Assembly (NCBI RefSeq): GCF_016862395.1
Contig: NZ_BOMW01000012.1
Coordinates: 62,001-126,000, forward strand
Length of the DNA: 64,000 bases
Source of the DNA: Actinoplanes siamensis
GTDB lineage: Bacteria; Actinomycetota; Actinomycetes; Mycobacteriales; Micromonosporaceae
Reading direction: 5' to 3'
Shown: positions 51,882 through 60,692 of the stretch, in pieces
Position numbering within the stretch: the stretch's first letter is position 1
Layout: every line of letters begins with the position of its first letter
Notes under the pieces: model-generated
What the model saw: the letters and a program-made list of their open reading frames with translations, nothing else
Databases searched by the model: none
What the model was told of the DNA's origin: nothing
Made by a program: the position numbers and the translations under genes

Positions 51882-52029
51882 GCAGCCTCACTCCCGGCCC
51901 AGCAGGCCTCGGGCGCGGGTCGTTGGCGACGATCCGGTGGACGGCGAGCACCGAGCCGACCGCGTGCCGCGGGTTGCCGGTGCCGACCACCTCGACGCGG
52001 CCGCGTCGACCGGCGAGCGAACTCCTGCA

Positions 52030-53211
52030 TCAGGCGACCACTTCCGGTTCGGCCTCGGCGGCGGGCCGGCGCACACCGGTCACCGCGGAGTAGACCGAGC
52101 CGATCTGCGCGGCGACCCGCTTCCAGGAGTACGCCTGCCGGGCCCGGTCCAGGGCGGCCGTCGCGTAGGTGAACCGCCGCACCTTGTCGTTGACCAGGCG
52201 GCGCAGCGCGCCGCCGAGCGCCCGCGGGTCACGGGCCGCGACCAGGTCGCCGGTCAGGCCGTCGACCACCGTTTCGCTCAGCCCGCCCTCCGCGGCCCCG
52301 ATGATCGGCACGCCGCAGGCCATCGCCTCCAGCGCCGACTGCTCCTCCCAGGGCCCGGCGACCAGCAGGTCGGCGGAGCGGTACCAGCTCGGCATCTCGC
52401 GGTGCGGCACCGCGCCGACCAGCCGGAGCCGGTCGGCCACCTGGAACCGCTCGGCGAGCGCGCGCAGCGACCTGGCGCCCGGGTCGGCGGGCAGCTGGTC
52501 CGGCGACGGGCCGCCGACGACCACCATCTCGGCGCCGGGGACGTAACGCATGGCCTGGATGACGTCGCCGTACCGCTTGTGCTCGACCAGCTTGCCGACC
52601 GCGAGGATGCGGGTGCGCTCCGGGTCACGCGGGGCGATCGGGCCCTCCGGGGTGAAACGCTCGCTGTCCACGCCGGCCGGGACGACGGTGAGCTGCGCCC
52701 GCGGCACGCCGATCCGGACCAGGCCGCGGACCTCGTCCTGGGTCTGCGCGACCACCCGGTCGACGGCCCGGCCGAGGGCCCGCTCGTAGCCGGTGCGGGA
52801 CGGGCCGGCCACGCCCGGCTCGATCGCGCCGAGCTCGTGGAACGACTGCACGACCGGGATGTCGAGCTGCCGGGCGGCGGTGACGGCGGCCAGGCCGCTG
52901 GTCCAGAAGTGGGCGTGGGCGACGTCCGGCGACCAGCCGTCGCGCTGCCAGTGCTCGCCGAGCAGCCGGGCGAACTCGCCCATGTGCGGGAGGAGCTCGT
53001 CGGTGGGCAGCGGCTGGGCGGGGCCGGCCGGCACCTGGACGACGTGCACGCCGTCCGCTACCAGTTCGGCCGGCTCCTGGCCGGTGCGCCGGGTGTACAC
53101 CCGCACCTCGTGCCCGAGATCGGCGAGCGCCCTGGACAGGTCGGCGACGTGAGCGTGTTGGTCGCCCACGCCGAGCGGGCTGGCGTACTCGGAGATCATC
53201 GCAATCCGCAC
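52030..53211 (-). CDS. Group 1 glycosyltransferase (GT4-like)
   Basis: The GTG at 53211 with GAGGAGAG upstream gives 393 residues. The N-terminal glycine loop is RIAMISEYASPLGVGDQHAHV. The C-terminal donor site includes LAVGKLVEHKRYGDVIQAM and the EX7E-like EEQSALEAMACGVP. It has no membrane segment. Sugar donor and acceptor are unknown. It is monocistronic, facing the NACHT-like gene. Confidence 0.9.
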   Translation of the reverse strand: MRIAMISEYASPLGVGDQHAHVADLSRALADLGHEVRVYTRRTGQEPAELVADGVHVVQVPAGPAQPLPTDELLPHMGEFARLLGEHWQRDGWSPDVAHAHFWTSGLAAVTAARQLDIPVVQSFHELGAIEPGVAGPSRTGYERALGRAVDRVVAQTQDEVRGLVRIGVPRAQLTVVPAGVDSERFTPEGPIAPRDPERTRILAVGKLVEHKRYGDVIQAMRYVPGAEMVVVGGPSPDQLPADPGARSLRALAERFQVADRLRLVGAVPHREMPSWYRSADLLVAGPWEEQSALEAMACGVPIIGAAEGGLSETVVDGLTGDLVAARDPRALGGALRRLVNDKVRRFTYATAALDRARQAYSWKRVAAQIGSVYSAVTGVRRPAAEAEPEVVA

Positions 53212-53447
53212 GGGCTCTCCTCGGGGCGACAGATACGACTGTGATAACGGCGTGCTTCGTTGCCCGGCTGCTCCCAGCGTAAACATCGTCGCCGGCCACG
53301 CGCCGGCTTGCCGCGGCAACGGTGGCCGTGTTCGCCCGGTGGCGTGCCCGCGGCCGGCTCGATCTCGGACCAACGACTCAGCCGGGCCGGGAAGGCGCCC
53401 GGGGAGGTCCGTCGTTAAGCCGCCGCGGCGCCGGGTAAGAGCCATCC

Positions 53448-53894
53448 GTGGCTACCGTGACCCGCACCGTCCAGGCCCCGCCCGACCGCGTCTTCGCCGT
53501 CCTCTCCGACGGCTGGAGCTACAGCGACTGGGTGGTCGGCACCTCGCACATCCGCGACGTCGAGGACTCCTGGCCCCGGCCCGGCTCGCAACTGCACCAC
53601 AAGGCCGGCCCGTGGCCGTTCTCGCTGCACGACTCCTCGACCGTGCTGGAGTGCGTGCCCGGCCGCGAGCTCAAGATCCGGGCCGGGCTGTGGCCGCTCG
53701 GCGAGGCGGTGGTGGACATCCTGCTGGAGCCGGCGTCCGGCGGCGGCACCCGGGTCGTCATGCACGAGGACTTCGAGTCCGGTCCGCTGCTCTGGGTCCG
53801 CAACAAGATCAACGACCTGTTGCTGCACCAGCGCAACGTCGAGGCGTTGCGCCGGCTCGCCGACATCGCCGAGGCGCAGCACGATCACCGGTAG
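53448..53894 (+). CDS. SRPBCC-family protein
   Basis: This 148-residue protein of the START-like fold begins MATVTRTVQAPPDRVFAVLS and has GWSYSDWVVGTSHIRDVE, typical of the polyketide-cyclase-like branch. It overlaps the 3' end of the convergent FAD oxidoreductase by 10 bp, an arrangement common in actinobacteria. It may bind the hydrophobic substrate or product of that enzyme. The start follows TAAGAG by 6 nt. Confidence 0.87.
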   Translation: MATVTRTVQAPPDRVFAVLSDGWSYSDWVVGTSHIRDVEDSWPRPGSQLHHKAGPWPFSLHDSSTVLECVPGRELKIRAGLWPLGEAVVDILLEPASGGGTRVVMHEDFESGPLLWVRNKINDLLLHQRNVEALRRLADIAEAQHDHR

Positions 53895-55474
53895 ATCGAG
53901 CGCTGCGCGGCCGCGACGGCCGCGCGGTAGGCGGCTCCGCTCAGCTTCCGGTCCCGGGCCAGCGCCGCGCGCGCCGCGTTCGCCCCCGGCGCCCCGTGCA
54001 CCCCGCCCCCGGGATGCGCCGAGGAGCTGCCCAGGAACAGCCGGTCGACCGGCGTGTCCGCCCGCCCCAGCCCCGGGACCGGCCGGAAGAACAGCTGCTG
54101 GAACGCGGCGGACGTGCCGCCGCCGAGGGCGCCGCCGACCAGCGACGGGTTCTCCTCCTCCAGGTCCTCGGGCGAGAACACGTTGCGCCCCACGATCCGG
54201 CTCCGGAACCCGGGCGCCTGGTCCTCGATCACCCCCTCCATCCGCTCCACGTGCGCCGCGATCTCGTCCGCCGGCCAGCTCTCGCGATGCGGCAGATGGG
54301 TGTACGCCCAGGCGCTCTCCGTGCCCTCCGGTGACCGGGTCGGATCGGCCGTGGTCATCTGCCCGAGCAGCAGGAACGGGTGGTCCGGCACCTCCCCGGT
54401 GGCGAGCTCGGCGGAGTACCGGGTCAGCCCGTTCAGATCCGCGCCCAGGTGCACCGTGCCGGAGCCGGCGACCTCCGGGTTCTTCCACGGGATCGGCCCG
54501 TCCAGCGCCCAGTCCACCTTCACTGTCGCCCCGTCCCACCGGAAGTGCGCCAGGTCCTCCACCATCCGCGGCGGCAGCCAGCGCTCCCCGACCAGGTTCA
54601 GGAAGAGCGACGGCGCCGGCACGTCGGCGATCACCGCGCGCCCGGCCCGCCAGTCCCGCCCGTCAGCGGTCCGCACGCCCATCGCCCGGCCGCGCGCCAC
54701 CAGGACCCGGCTCACCGGCGCCGAGTAGACGATCTCGCCACCTCGCGCCGTCAGCCGTCCGACCAGCGCGGACGTCAGCCGCCCGGCCCCGCCGACCGGT
54801 ACCGGCCAGCCGACCTCCTGGCCCAGCATGGCCAGCAGCCACCCGTAGACCCCGCCGCCGGCCTCCTCCGGCGACAGGTCGGTGTGCAGCGCGCAGCCAG
54901 CCAGCAGCGCCCGGGCGCCCTCCCCGGCGAACAGCTCGGAGCCCAGCTCACGCGCGGAGAGCACGAGCCTGCGGGCCAGCCGCAGCGTCTGGCCGGTGCC
55001 CAGCCGCCGGACCAGGCCGAGACCGGACCGGACCGGGGGGAACGGCCGCGTGATCGCCTCCAGCATGCGGCCGGAGACCTTCGACCAGTCCCGGTACGCG
55101 TTGCGCCACCGCTCGCCGTCGCCGGCCGCGAACGCCTCCACCGACGCCATCGTCCGCTCGATCTCGCGATGCACCGTCGCGGCCCGCCCATCGGGCAGCA
55201 GATGGCTGAAAACGCTCGGCGCGTGCGTCCAGGACAGGCCGTACCGTTCGAGTGCCAGCTCGCGCATCACGGGCGAGGCGTAACCGAGCGGATAGAACGC
55301 GCTGAACAGGTCGGACAGGTACCCGGGCGCGGTGATCTCCCCGGATCGCACCGCGCCGCCCGGTTCGCCGGTGGCCTCCAGCACCCGAACCGTCCAGCCG
55401 GCGTCGGCCAGGATGTTCGCCGCCACCAACCCGTTGTGCCCCGCTCCGATGATCACCGCATCAACCGTGTCCAC
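53885..55474 (-). CDS. CrtI/phytoene desaturase-like FAD oxidoreductase
   Basis: This 529-residue protein starts VDAVIIGAGHNGLVAANILADA, a Rossmann FAD site, with LEATGEPGGAVRSGE following. The C-terminal FAD-contact segment is LFLGSSSAHPGGGVHGAPGANAA. It belongs to the desaturase/isomerase superfamily, but no carotenoid genes are nearby, so a carotenoid role is not supported. The GTG start is 6 nt after TAACGT, suggesting a leaderless mRNA. Confidence 0.9.
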   Translation of the reverse strand: MDTVDAVIIGAGHNGLVAANILADAGWTVRVLEATGEPGGAVRSGEITAPGYLSDLFSAFYPLGYASPVMRELALERYGLSWTHAPSVFSHLLPDGRAATVHREIERTMASVEAFAAGDGERWRNAYRDWSKVSGRMLEAITRPFPPVRSGLGLVRRLGTGQTLRLARRLVLSARELGSELFAGEGARALLAGCALHTDLSPEEAGGGVYGWLLAMLGQEVGWPVPVGGAGRLTSALVGRLTARGGEIVYSAPVSRVLVARGRAMGVRTADGRDWRAGRAVIADVPAPSLFLNLVGERWLPPRMVEDLAHFRWDGATVKVDWALDGPIPWKNPEVAGSGTVHLGADLNGLTRYSAELATGEVPDHPFLLLGQMTTADPTRSPEGTESAWAYTHLPHRESWPADEIAAHVERMEGVIEDQAPGFRSRIVGRNVFSPEDLEEENPSLVGGALGGGTSAAFQQLFFRPVPGLGRADTPVDRLFLGSSSAHPGGGVHGAPGANAARAALARDRKLSGAAYRAAVAAAQRSIYR

Positions 55475-55480
55475 ATTCGC

Positions 55481-55486
55481 ACGTTA
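55481..55486 (-). promoter_or_regulatory. -10 hexamer TAACGT, leaderless start of the FAD oxidoreductase
   Basis: On the minus strand TAACGT, GCGAAT, then the GTG at 55474. No ribosome binding site is present. Confidence 0.5.
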
Positions 55487-55525
55487 GCCACGTTTAGCCC
55501 CCAACCGCGAGGGCACCCCTCATTC

Positions 55526-55924
55526 ATGGAACGGGGAAACAGCAAGCACGGCACGGTGCTCGACGAGCAGATGGCCCAAGAGGTGCGAGGCAGCATCCAG
55601 GGCACCGCAGGCGGACGGGCCGAGGAATGGCACACGCCCGAGCCGGCCGGCGAAGACCAGCCGGAGGTCACCGTCGCGCCCAACGGCGATTTCGGCCGGG
55701 GCATCCCGGACGGTGTGGGAAGCGCCCACGGCGAGGCTCTCAGCCGGTTCGGGAGCTTCCTGAGCAGATCCGCCTTCCCGGGCGACCGTGCCGCGCTGGA
55801 GGCCTCGGCGCGGACGATGAACGCCCCGGACGACGTGTTGCGGCGCATCGCGTCGCTGCCGGAGGGCAGGACGTTCCAGAACGTCGCCGAGGCATGGCAT
55901 GCGAGTGAAGGAGGAACCGCGTGA
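55526..55924 (+). CDS. DUF2795 protein
   Basis: This 132-residue protein has the usual start MERGNSKHGTVLDEQMAQEV and RAEEWHTPEPAGEDQPEV. The DUF2795 domain is at the C-terminus, NAPDDVLRRIASLPEGRTF then NVAEAWHA. Function is unknown. It overlaps the next gene by 4 bp (GTGA). Confidence 0.88.
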   Translation: MERGNSKHGTVLDEQMAQEVRGSIQGTAGGRAEEWHTPEPAGEDQPEVTVAPNGDFGRGIPDGVGSAHGEALSRFGSFLSRSAFPGDRAALEASARTMNAPDDVLRRIASLPEGRTFQNVAEAWHASEGGTA

Positions 55925-56385
55925 GCACGGTCACCGAGTTCGTTGACGTCAACGTCCCGGTCCGCACCTGCTACGACCAGTGGACGCAGTTCGAGGAGTT
56001 CCCGCGCTTCATGGAGGGCGTCGAGGAGATCCAGCAGCTGGACGACACGCACATGCACTGGAAGACCAAGATCGCCGGAGTGGAGCGCGAGTTCGACGCG
56101 AAGATCACCGAACAGCTGCCCGACGAACGGGTCGCCTGGACCGCCACGCAGGGCGAGAAGCAGGCCGGTGTGGTCACGTTCCACCGCTTGGACGACACGC
56201 ACACCCGGGTGACGGTCCAGCTCGACTTCGACCCGCAGGGCTTCGTGGAGACCGCGGGCGACAAGCTCGGCCTGGTGGACCGCCGGATCAAGGGCGATCT
56301 GCACCGCTTCAAGGAGTTCATCGAGAGCCGCGGCGGCATCACCACCGGCGGCTGGCGGGGCCAGGTGCACCGCCCCGGTGCGTGA
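55921..56385 (+). CDS. SRPBCC-family cyclase/dehydrase-like protein
   Basis: This 154-residue START-like protein begins MSTVTEFVDVNVPVRTCYDQW then FEEFPRFMEGVEEIQQLDDTH. The family includes lipid-binding and stress proteins. It is coupled to the DUF2795 gene and followed by a strong terminator. The ligand is unknown. Confidence 0.9.
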   Translation: MSTVTEFVDVNVPVRTCYDQWTQFEEFPRFMEGVEEIQQLDDTHMHWKTKIAGVEREFDAKITEQLPDERVAWTATQGEKQAGVVTFHRLDDTHTRVTVQLDFDPQGFVETAGDKLGLVDRRIKGDLHRFKEFIESRGGITTGGWRGQVHRPGA

Positions 56386-56404
56386 TCTCCCCCTGCTCCC
56401 GCGA

Positions 56405-56427
56405 CGGCCGCCCCTCCGGGGCGGCCG
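56405..56427 (+). terminator. Rho-independent terminator after the SRPBCC gene
   Basis: A 10-bp perfect GC stem (56405-56414 and 56418-56427) with a 3-nt loop is followed by TTTCTTTC, 19 nt after the stop codon. Confidence 0.9.
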
Positions 56428-56482
56428 TTTCTTTCTCCCCGCGCGCCGGCGTCCCGGTCCGCTTCGCTCCCGCCCTTTCGCG

Positions 56483-56580
56483 GCCGATCACGTTCCGGCC
56501 GTCTCCCGCGCCGCCTTCCGCCGCCGATCACGTTCCGGCCGCCTCCCGCGCCGCCTTCCGCCGCCGATCACGTTCCAGCC
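56483..56580. repeat. 40-bp tandem repeat
   Basis: A unit beginning GCCGATCACGTTCC starts at 56483, 56523 and 56563, giving two and a half copies with a period of exactly 40 bp. It occupies the gap between the terminator and the 59-residue gene. Confidence 0.85.
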
Positions 56581-56614
56581 GTTTCGGGGGCCACCGCCCG
56601 GGTACGCGAAAGTC

Positions 56615-56794
56615 ATGACTGATCGACCGGAAGGCGCCTGGCGCGACGAGGAGAAGCTCCCGTTGAAGGACCTGAAGCAGGCCATGGCCACGTGGGACAC
56701 CGACGGGCAGGACGAGCCGAACGACAACGACACCGGCAACCAGCCGGGCGACAATGTGCGGCCCAGCACCGTGGGGCCCAGCGGACCGCAGTGA
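56615..56794 (+). CDS. 59-residue acidic hypothetical protein
   Basis: The protein starts MTDRPEGAWRDEEKLPLKDL and is very polar, with a disordered Asn/Asp/Gly/Pro tail. There is no good ribosome binding site. Its stop abuts the stop of the convergent gene at 56795. Function unknown. Confidence 0.55.
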   Translation: MTDRPEGAWRDEEKLPLKDLKQAMATWDTDGQDEPNDNDTGNQPGDNVRPSTVGPSGPQ

Positions 56795-57553
56795 TCAGCG
56801 CGTTCGCGGCCGGGCCCGGACGTTCCGGCGCAGGAGCACACTGCCCGTCCCGGCCGCCGCGCGGACCTCGTACCGATCGGCGGCCCGGTGCCAGCCGTCC
56901 TCCTGGAGGACCGCGCCCATCGGCGTCCCGTTGCTGGTGGTCCACGGAGTGACCACCGCCCCGGCGCCGCCGTCCAGCCGGATCCGGAACGGCGCGGACG
57001 TGTCGGCGGCCAGCACCACGGCGCCCACCCCGCCGGTGAACGTCACCGGCACCGTGCCGGCCGGCTCCGGCAGCCGCACCTCGGCAAGCCCGCAGGCCCC
57101 CAGGTCGATCCGGCCCACCCGGCCGCCGCGCAGGTCCAGCTGCTGCTCCCCCGCCCCGGCGGGCAGCCGGAGATCCCACCGGAGGTCCCGGTTCAGCACG
57201 ATGCGTACCTCATCCAAGCCGTCACTCCCGGTGGCCCGCAGGCGCACCTCGACCCGGCCACCGCGCCGCGTCACCACCGGCGCCACCCCCGCGTCCGGCG
57301 CCGAGCTGACCCGGTAGAGCAGGCCGGGCAGGGTCGCCGTCCGCACCTGGATCCGGCTGGCCGCGTCGTGCACCGTGAGCCACGCGCCGGTCCGATTCGG
57401 CAGCGGACCCGCCTGAACCCGATCGGTCACCGGCGGTACCGGATCCGTCTCCGGAGCCGATTCCCTGGTGTAGCCCGCCACAACCGCTCCCACCAGCGCG
57501 AACGCCCCGATTGCGGCGACTGTTGAGCGACTCCGGCGCAAGGTTGGGTGCAC
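56795..57553 (-). CDS. Hypothetical secreted or membrane-anchored beta-rich protein
   Basis: This 252-residue protein has an N-terminal signal/anchor (STVAAIGAFALVGAVVAGY), a Pro-rich stretch, and a mostly beta-strand region with repeated LDLRGGRVGRIDLGACGLAEV and FTGGVGAVVLAADT. This resembles repetitive adhesin-like or toast-rack folds. No cysteine or catalytic motif is clear. It is expected on the cell surface. Unknown function. Confidence 0.65.
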   Translation of the reverse strand: MHPTLRRSRSTVAAIGAFALVGAVVAGYTRESAPETDPVPPVTDRVQAGPLPNRTGAWLTVHDAASRIQVRTATLPGLLYRVSSAPDAGVAPVVTRRGGRVEVRLRATGSDGLDEVRIVLNRDLRWDLRLPAGAGEQQLDLRGGRVGRIDLGACGLAEVRLPEPAGTVPVTFTGGVGAVVLAADTSAPFRIRLDGGAGAVVTPWTTSNGTPMGAVLQEDGWHRAADRYEVRAAAGTGSVLLRRNVRARPRTR

Positions 57554-57620
57554 GATCGGACAACGGAGAATCGGCCGAACGGGTGACGGCGTTCTCGGCT
57601 TGCCGAGCCAGACTTTTCGG

Positions 57621-57830
57621 GTGCGATCTGCCGGATTCCTGTCTGAACGTCAGCGCCGCCTCGCGTGGGTCGGCTTCTTCCTGGCCGCTTTCCAGGCGCC
57701 TCTGGCCGCGAAGCTCATCGATGACGCGTCGTGGTTCTTCGCCGTCGTCGTCGCTCTCGTAGTCGCGACGGTCATCGTCGCCGACGACGCCCAGCGTCGC
57801 CGCCCCGAGCCCGCCAACTACCCGGAGTAA
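57621..57830 (+). CDS. Small two-helix membrane protein
   Basis: The GTG at 57621 gives about 69 residues with helices WVGFFLAAFQAPLAAKLI and SWFFAVVVALVVATVIVA and a charged tail. A TTG at 57600 would add 7 residues. It is weakly supported by codon use, the two hydrophobic segments and the lack of an alternative frame. Unknown function. Confidence 0.55.
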   Translation: MRSAGFLSERQRRLAWVGFFLAAFQAPLAAKLIDDASWFFAVVVALVVATVIVADDAQRRRPEPANYPE

Positions 57831-57853
57831 TTCCCGACGAACGATCAGGGCCG

Positions 57854-57914
57854 CCCGGCGCGGTCCTCTCGTCCCGGTTGAGGCAGGGCCCCCGGCGCGG
57901 TCCTCTCGTCCCGG
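57854..57914. repeat. 24-bp direct repeat
   Basis: An exact 24-bp sequence starting CCCGGCGCGG recurs 37 bp later (57854 and 57891), in the gap between two convergent hypothetical genes. Confidence 0.7.
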
Positions 57915-57977
57915 CCACCCCGTCCCGCGGAGGTGGCCGCGCCGTTACCTGCCCGGCGTCCAGTGCCTGCCCGACGC

Positions 57978-58526
57978 TCAGCCGGGCAGTGACTCGTGCC
58001 CGCGCCGGCCGTGGGTGCGCCGCCGCTCCTTGAGTTCCGCCTCGTAGAGGTGGCGCCGCCCACCCGCGAGCTCGTCCCGGGCGTCCCGCTCCACCTGCCG
58101 GAACTCGCTGTAGTACCCGTCGTCGTACTCCTCGACGATCTGGAAGGTCCAACGCCCCGGGATGACGTTGCGCCCGATCAGCTCCCGCTCGATCCGTTCC
58201 GCGATCGCGGTGTGCCCACCCTTGCGGAACAGTGACACGGCCTCGTCCAGCATGAAGTCGGCGGTCCCGGTGAGCTGGTGCAGCGAGTACAGATGCCCGC
58301 GCACCCGTTCCACCGTCTCCAGTGCCTCGCTCAGCTTCCCGAGCGCCTCCACCGTGACGTCGTCCAGCCCGTCCGGCCGCCGATGCGCCGCATCCGGCCC
58401 GTCCGCCTGACCCGCTGGCCCGTCCGCCCGCTCCGGCCCGTCGTTCTCCTGCCGTGCCCGGCCGCTCCCGGCGCCGTCCGGCAACCGCTCCGCCTGCCGC
58501 GACCCGTCGTTCTCCGCCCCCGCCAT
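57978..58526 (-). CDS. Hypothetical cytoplasmic helical protein
   Basis: This 182-residue protein has a disordered charged N-terminus of about 55 residues. A helical core follows (LGKLSEALETVERVRGHLYSL), then TADFMLDEAVSLFRKGGHTA and IVEEYDDGYYSEFRQVERDA. It has AAGGAGAGG upstream of its ATG. I do not recognise the family. It is divergent from the gene at 58676. Confidence 0.7.
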   Translation of the reverse strand: MAGAENDGSRQAERLPDGAGSGRARQENDGPERADGPAGQADGPDAAHRRPDGLDDVTVEALGKLSEALETVERVRGHLYSLHQLTGTADFMLDEAVSLFRKGGHTAIAERIERELIGRNVIPGRWTFQIVEEYDDGYYSEFRQVERDARDELAGGRRHLYEAELKERRRTHGRRGHESLPG

Positions 58527-58662
58527 GGCTCCCTCTCCTTCTTCGGCTGCCGCTCTCGTACCCGCTTCACCTCCTCCCGAACAACGTCGTTCCGGCCACG
58601 CGGCCCGGCAGCTTCAACCGAGCTGCACCGGTGGGGAGAACCGTTGGCTACCCGGCCGTCTC

Positions 58663-58668
58663 TACCTT
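58663..58668 (+). promoter_or_regulatory. -10 hexamer TACCTT, leaderless start of the 118-residue gene
   Basis: TACCTT is followed by 7 nt and the ATG at 58676. No ribosome binding site is visible. Confidence 0.4.
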
Positions 58669-58675
58669 TCTTCTC

Positions 58676-59032
58676 ATGAATGGCCTGTTCAGCAACGCCG
58701 CCGCCCGCGCCGCCCTCCGCTCCGCCCACGCCTCGCTGGCCGACCTCACCGCCACCGTCGGCGTCAGCGGTCTCGCCGCCGCCCAGTCGAACCCCGGCCT
58801 CATGTCGGTCATCGACCAGCACGCCGCCGGCGTCCGCGACAGCCTCAACGCCGACACCCGCCCGCTGACCGCGATCCTGCTCGCCGCCTACGCCGAGGGT
58901 GTCCGCGACGCCGCCTTCCAGCACGGCTGGGTCGCTCCGGACGCCGAGATCGACTGGTCGGAGAACGACTGGGTCCTGCGCCGCCTGCTCGCCGTCTGCA
59001 TGCTGGCGCGCACGCTCCCCACCTCGCACTGA
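58676..59032 (+). CDS. Hypothetical 118-residue protein
   Basis: This Ala-rich helical protein has AALRSAHASLADLTATVGV followed by LMSVIDQHAAGVRDSL, and a C-terminal WVLRRLLAVCMLAR. It resembles small actinobacterial proteins found in several genomes near membrane proteins, but I cannot name a function. It faces the membrane protein at 59184. Confidence 0.65.
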   Translation: MNGLFSNAAARAALRSAHASLADLTATVGVSGLAAAQSNPGLMSVIDQHAAGVRDSLNADTRPLTAILLAAYAEGVRDAAFQHGWVAPDAEIDWSENDWVLRRLLAVCMLARTLPTSH

Positions 59033-59183
59033 CCGGGCGGGCCCGCCCGTCCCCGCCGGACCGCTGGTCAGCACCAACCTCCGCGACATCCTGAGCGCCC
59101 AGTCACCTCCAGGGCCGGCCCCGCACCCGCGGCGCCGGCCCTGCTCACGTCCCAGCCCTCGGCGACATCCCGGCTCCGCAGCC

Positions 59184-60692
59184 TCAGGTGTCGTCCCGGG
59201 AGTCGGCCGCCCGCTTCTGCTCCGCACCCGGCGGCGAGACCACCTGGGTCCGATCACCGTCGTCACCCTCGCCGATCACCAGAGTCCGATCCGGCCCAGG
59301 CGACGGGATCACGGTCGTCTCCTCGTCCCCCGCGCCCTGCGTGACCACCGTGGTCTCGCCGCCGTCCTCCGCGCTCCGCTCGGCCGCCGGGGCGGTCCCA
59401 TCGTCACCGGACCGCACTGCCGAGGCCGTCGCCCCGTCGCCGGACCCGGCAACCGCCGTGTCCCCGTCAGGTCGCCCGGAGCCCGGCCGAACCCCGGGCC
59501 TGATCACCGCGGTACCGGGCGTCGCCGGGCGCGCACCCGGATCGGTCGGCTCGTCGTCACGGCCGAACCCGGGGATGAAGTGCAGGGCGTCGTCCTCCGG
59601 CATCGCGATCACCTCGGTCCGGTCGTCCTCCGGCTCCCCGGCCCACCGGTTCGCCGCCCGGCGCTCCCGCTCCTGCGCGACCCGGCGCTCCTCGGCCGCC
59701 CGCCGCTCCTGCACGGCCCGGCGCTCCTCCACGGCGCGGGCCGCACGCTCGATCTCGGCCTGGCGGGCCGCCTCGGCCCGGCGCGTCTCCTCAGCCCGGC
59801 GCGTCTCCTCAGCCCGGCGCGTCTCCTCCGCGAGCCGCCGTTCCTCGACCCGGCGAGCTTCGGCCGCGAGCCGCGCCTCCTCGGCCTTGCGCGCCTCCTC
59901 CGCGCGCCGGGCCTCCTCCGCCTTGCGCGCCTCCTCCGCCCTGCGCGCCTCTTCCGCGCGGCGTTCCTCCTCGGCGCGGGCGGCCGCCTGGCGGGCCCGC
60001 TCCTCGGCGAACGCCCGGGTCCGCTCCCGGATCGCCGCCGACTCCACCGCCGCCTGGTCCAGCCAGCCCTCCCAGCGCCGCTGCATGGGCCGGATCAGGC
60101 CACCGCCGACGCCCACGACGATCACCCCGGCGACGGTGACCAGCACCGTGATCAGCAGTGGCCGGGTGACGGTCGTGGCGATGCCGATCTGGTCCAGCCC
60201 GGCGATCGCTGCGAGCGTGACGATCACCCCGGCGACCACGTTGGCCACCACTCGGGCGTAGCCGAGGTCGCCGAGGGCGTCGCGCACGAGATCGCGCGCG
60301 ACGCCGGCCACCGCCACGGCGGCCACCACGATCAGGATCGCCACGAACGCCTGGGGCAGCCAGGCGATCAGCGAGTTGAGCAGGGTGCTCACCGGGTTCG
60401 GCCCCCACAGGCCGAAGGCGAGCTGCAAGGCGATCAGCAGCACCGCCCAGTAGGCGAGCCGGGCGCAGAGGGCGACCGGGTCGGTGCCGCGCAACAGGCG
60501 GCCCGCCGGACCGCGCTGGACGGCCCGGTCCAGGCCGGCGCGGCGCAGCGCCTTCGCCGTGATCGTCCGGGCCAGCCGCGCCAGTAGCCAGCCCACCAGC
60601 AGCACCGCGACGAACGCCAGGGCGACCGGCACATGGAGCACCAGAGATCGCCACATGTCGCTGAGTCCACGGCTCAACCCGTCACCGGTCAT
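59184..60692 (-). CDS. MscS-like transmembrane protein with a long charged helix and threonine-motif tail
   Basis: The ATG at 60692 with GGGAG upstream gives 502 residues. Three or four membrane helices (VALAFVAVLLVGWLLARL, AFVAILIVVAAVAVAGVARD, ITVLVTVAGVIVVGVGGGL) resemble the conserved-TM-helix part of mechanosensitive-type proteins. A highly charged helix of about 150 residues follows, made of AEEARKAEEARR-type repeats. The tail is disordered and carries five short motifs of the form D/E-x-T-x-V-I/V (DRTEVI, ETTVV, ETTVI, DRTLVI, DRTQVV). No MscS beta domain is seen. Confidence 0.8.
   Translation of the reverse strand: MTGDGLSRGLSDMWRSLVLHVPVALAFVAVLLVGWLLARLARTITAKALRRAGLDRAVQRGPAGRLLRGTDPVALCARLAYWAVLLIALQLAFGLWGPNPVSTLLNSLIAWLPQAFVAILIVVAAVAVAGVARDLVRDALGDLGYARVVANVVAGVIVTLAAIAGLDQIGIATTVTRPLLITVLVTVAGVIVVGVGGGLIRPMQRRWEGWLDQAAVESAAIRERTRAFAEERARQAAARAEEERRAEEARRAEEARKAEEARRAEEARKAEEARLAAEARRVEERRLAEETRRAEETRRAEETRRAEAARQAEIERAARAVEERRAVQERRAAEERRVAQERERRAANRWAGEPEDDRTEVIAMPEDDALHFIPGFGRDDEPTDPGARPATPGTAVIRPGVRPGSGRPDGDTAVAGSGDGATASAVRSGDDGTAPAAERSAEDGGETTVVTQGAGDEETTVIPSPGPDRTLVIGEGDDGDRTQVVSPPGAEQKRAADSRDDT

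Noticed and set aside
51882-52029. A short minus-strand frame after the NACHT-like gene
   Set aside because: It gives a plausible stretch (VEVVGTGNPRHAVGSV) but no start, no stable frame and no family I can name. It may be a gene fragment but support is too thin.
53885-55474. Carotenoid biosynthesis locus
   Set aside because: The FAD protein is CrtI-like, but no phytoene synthase, cyclase or prenyltransferase gene is adjacent.
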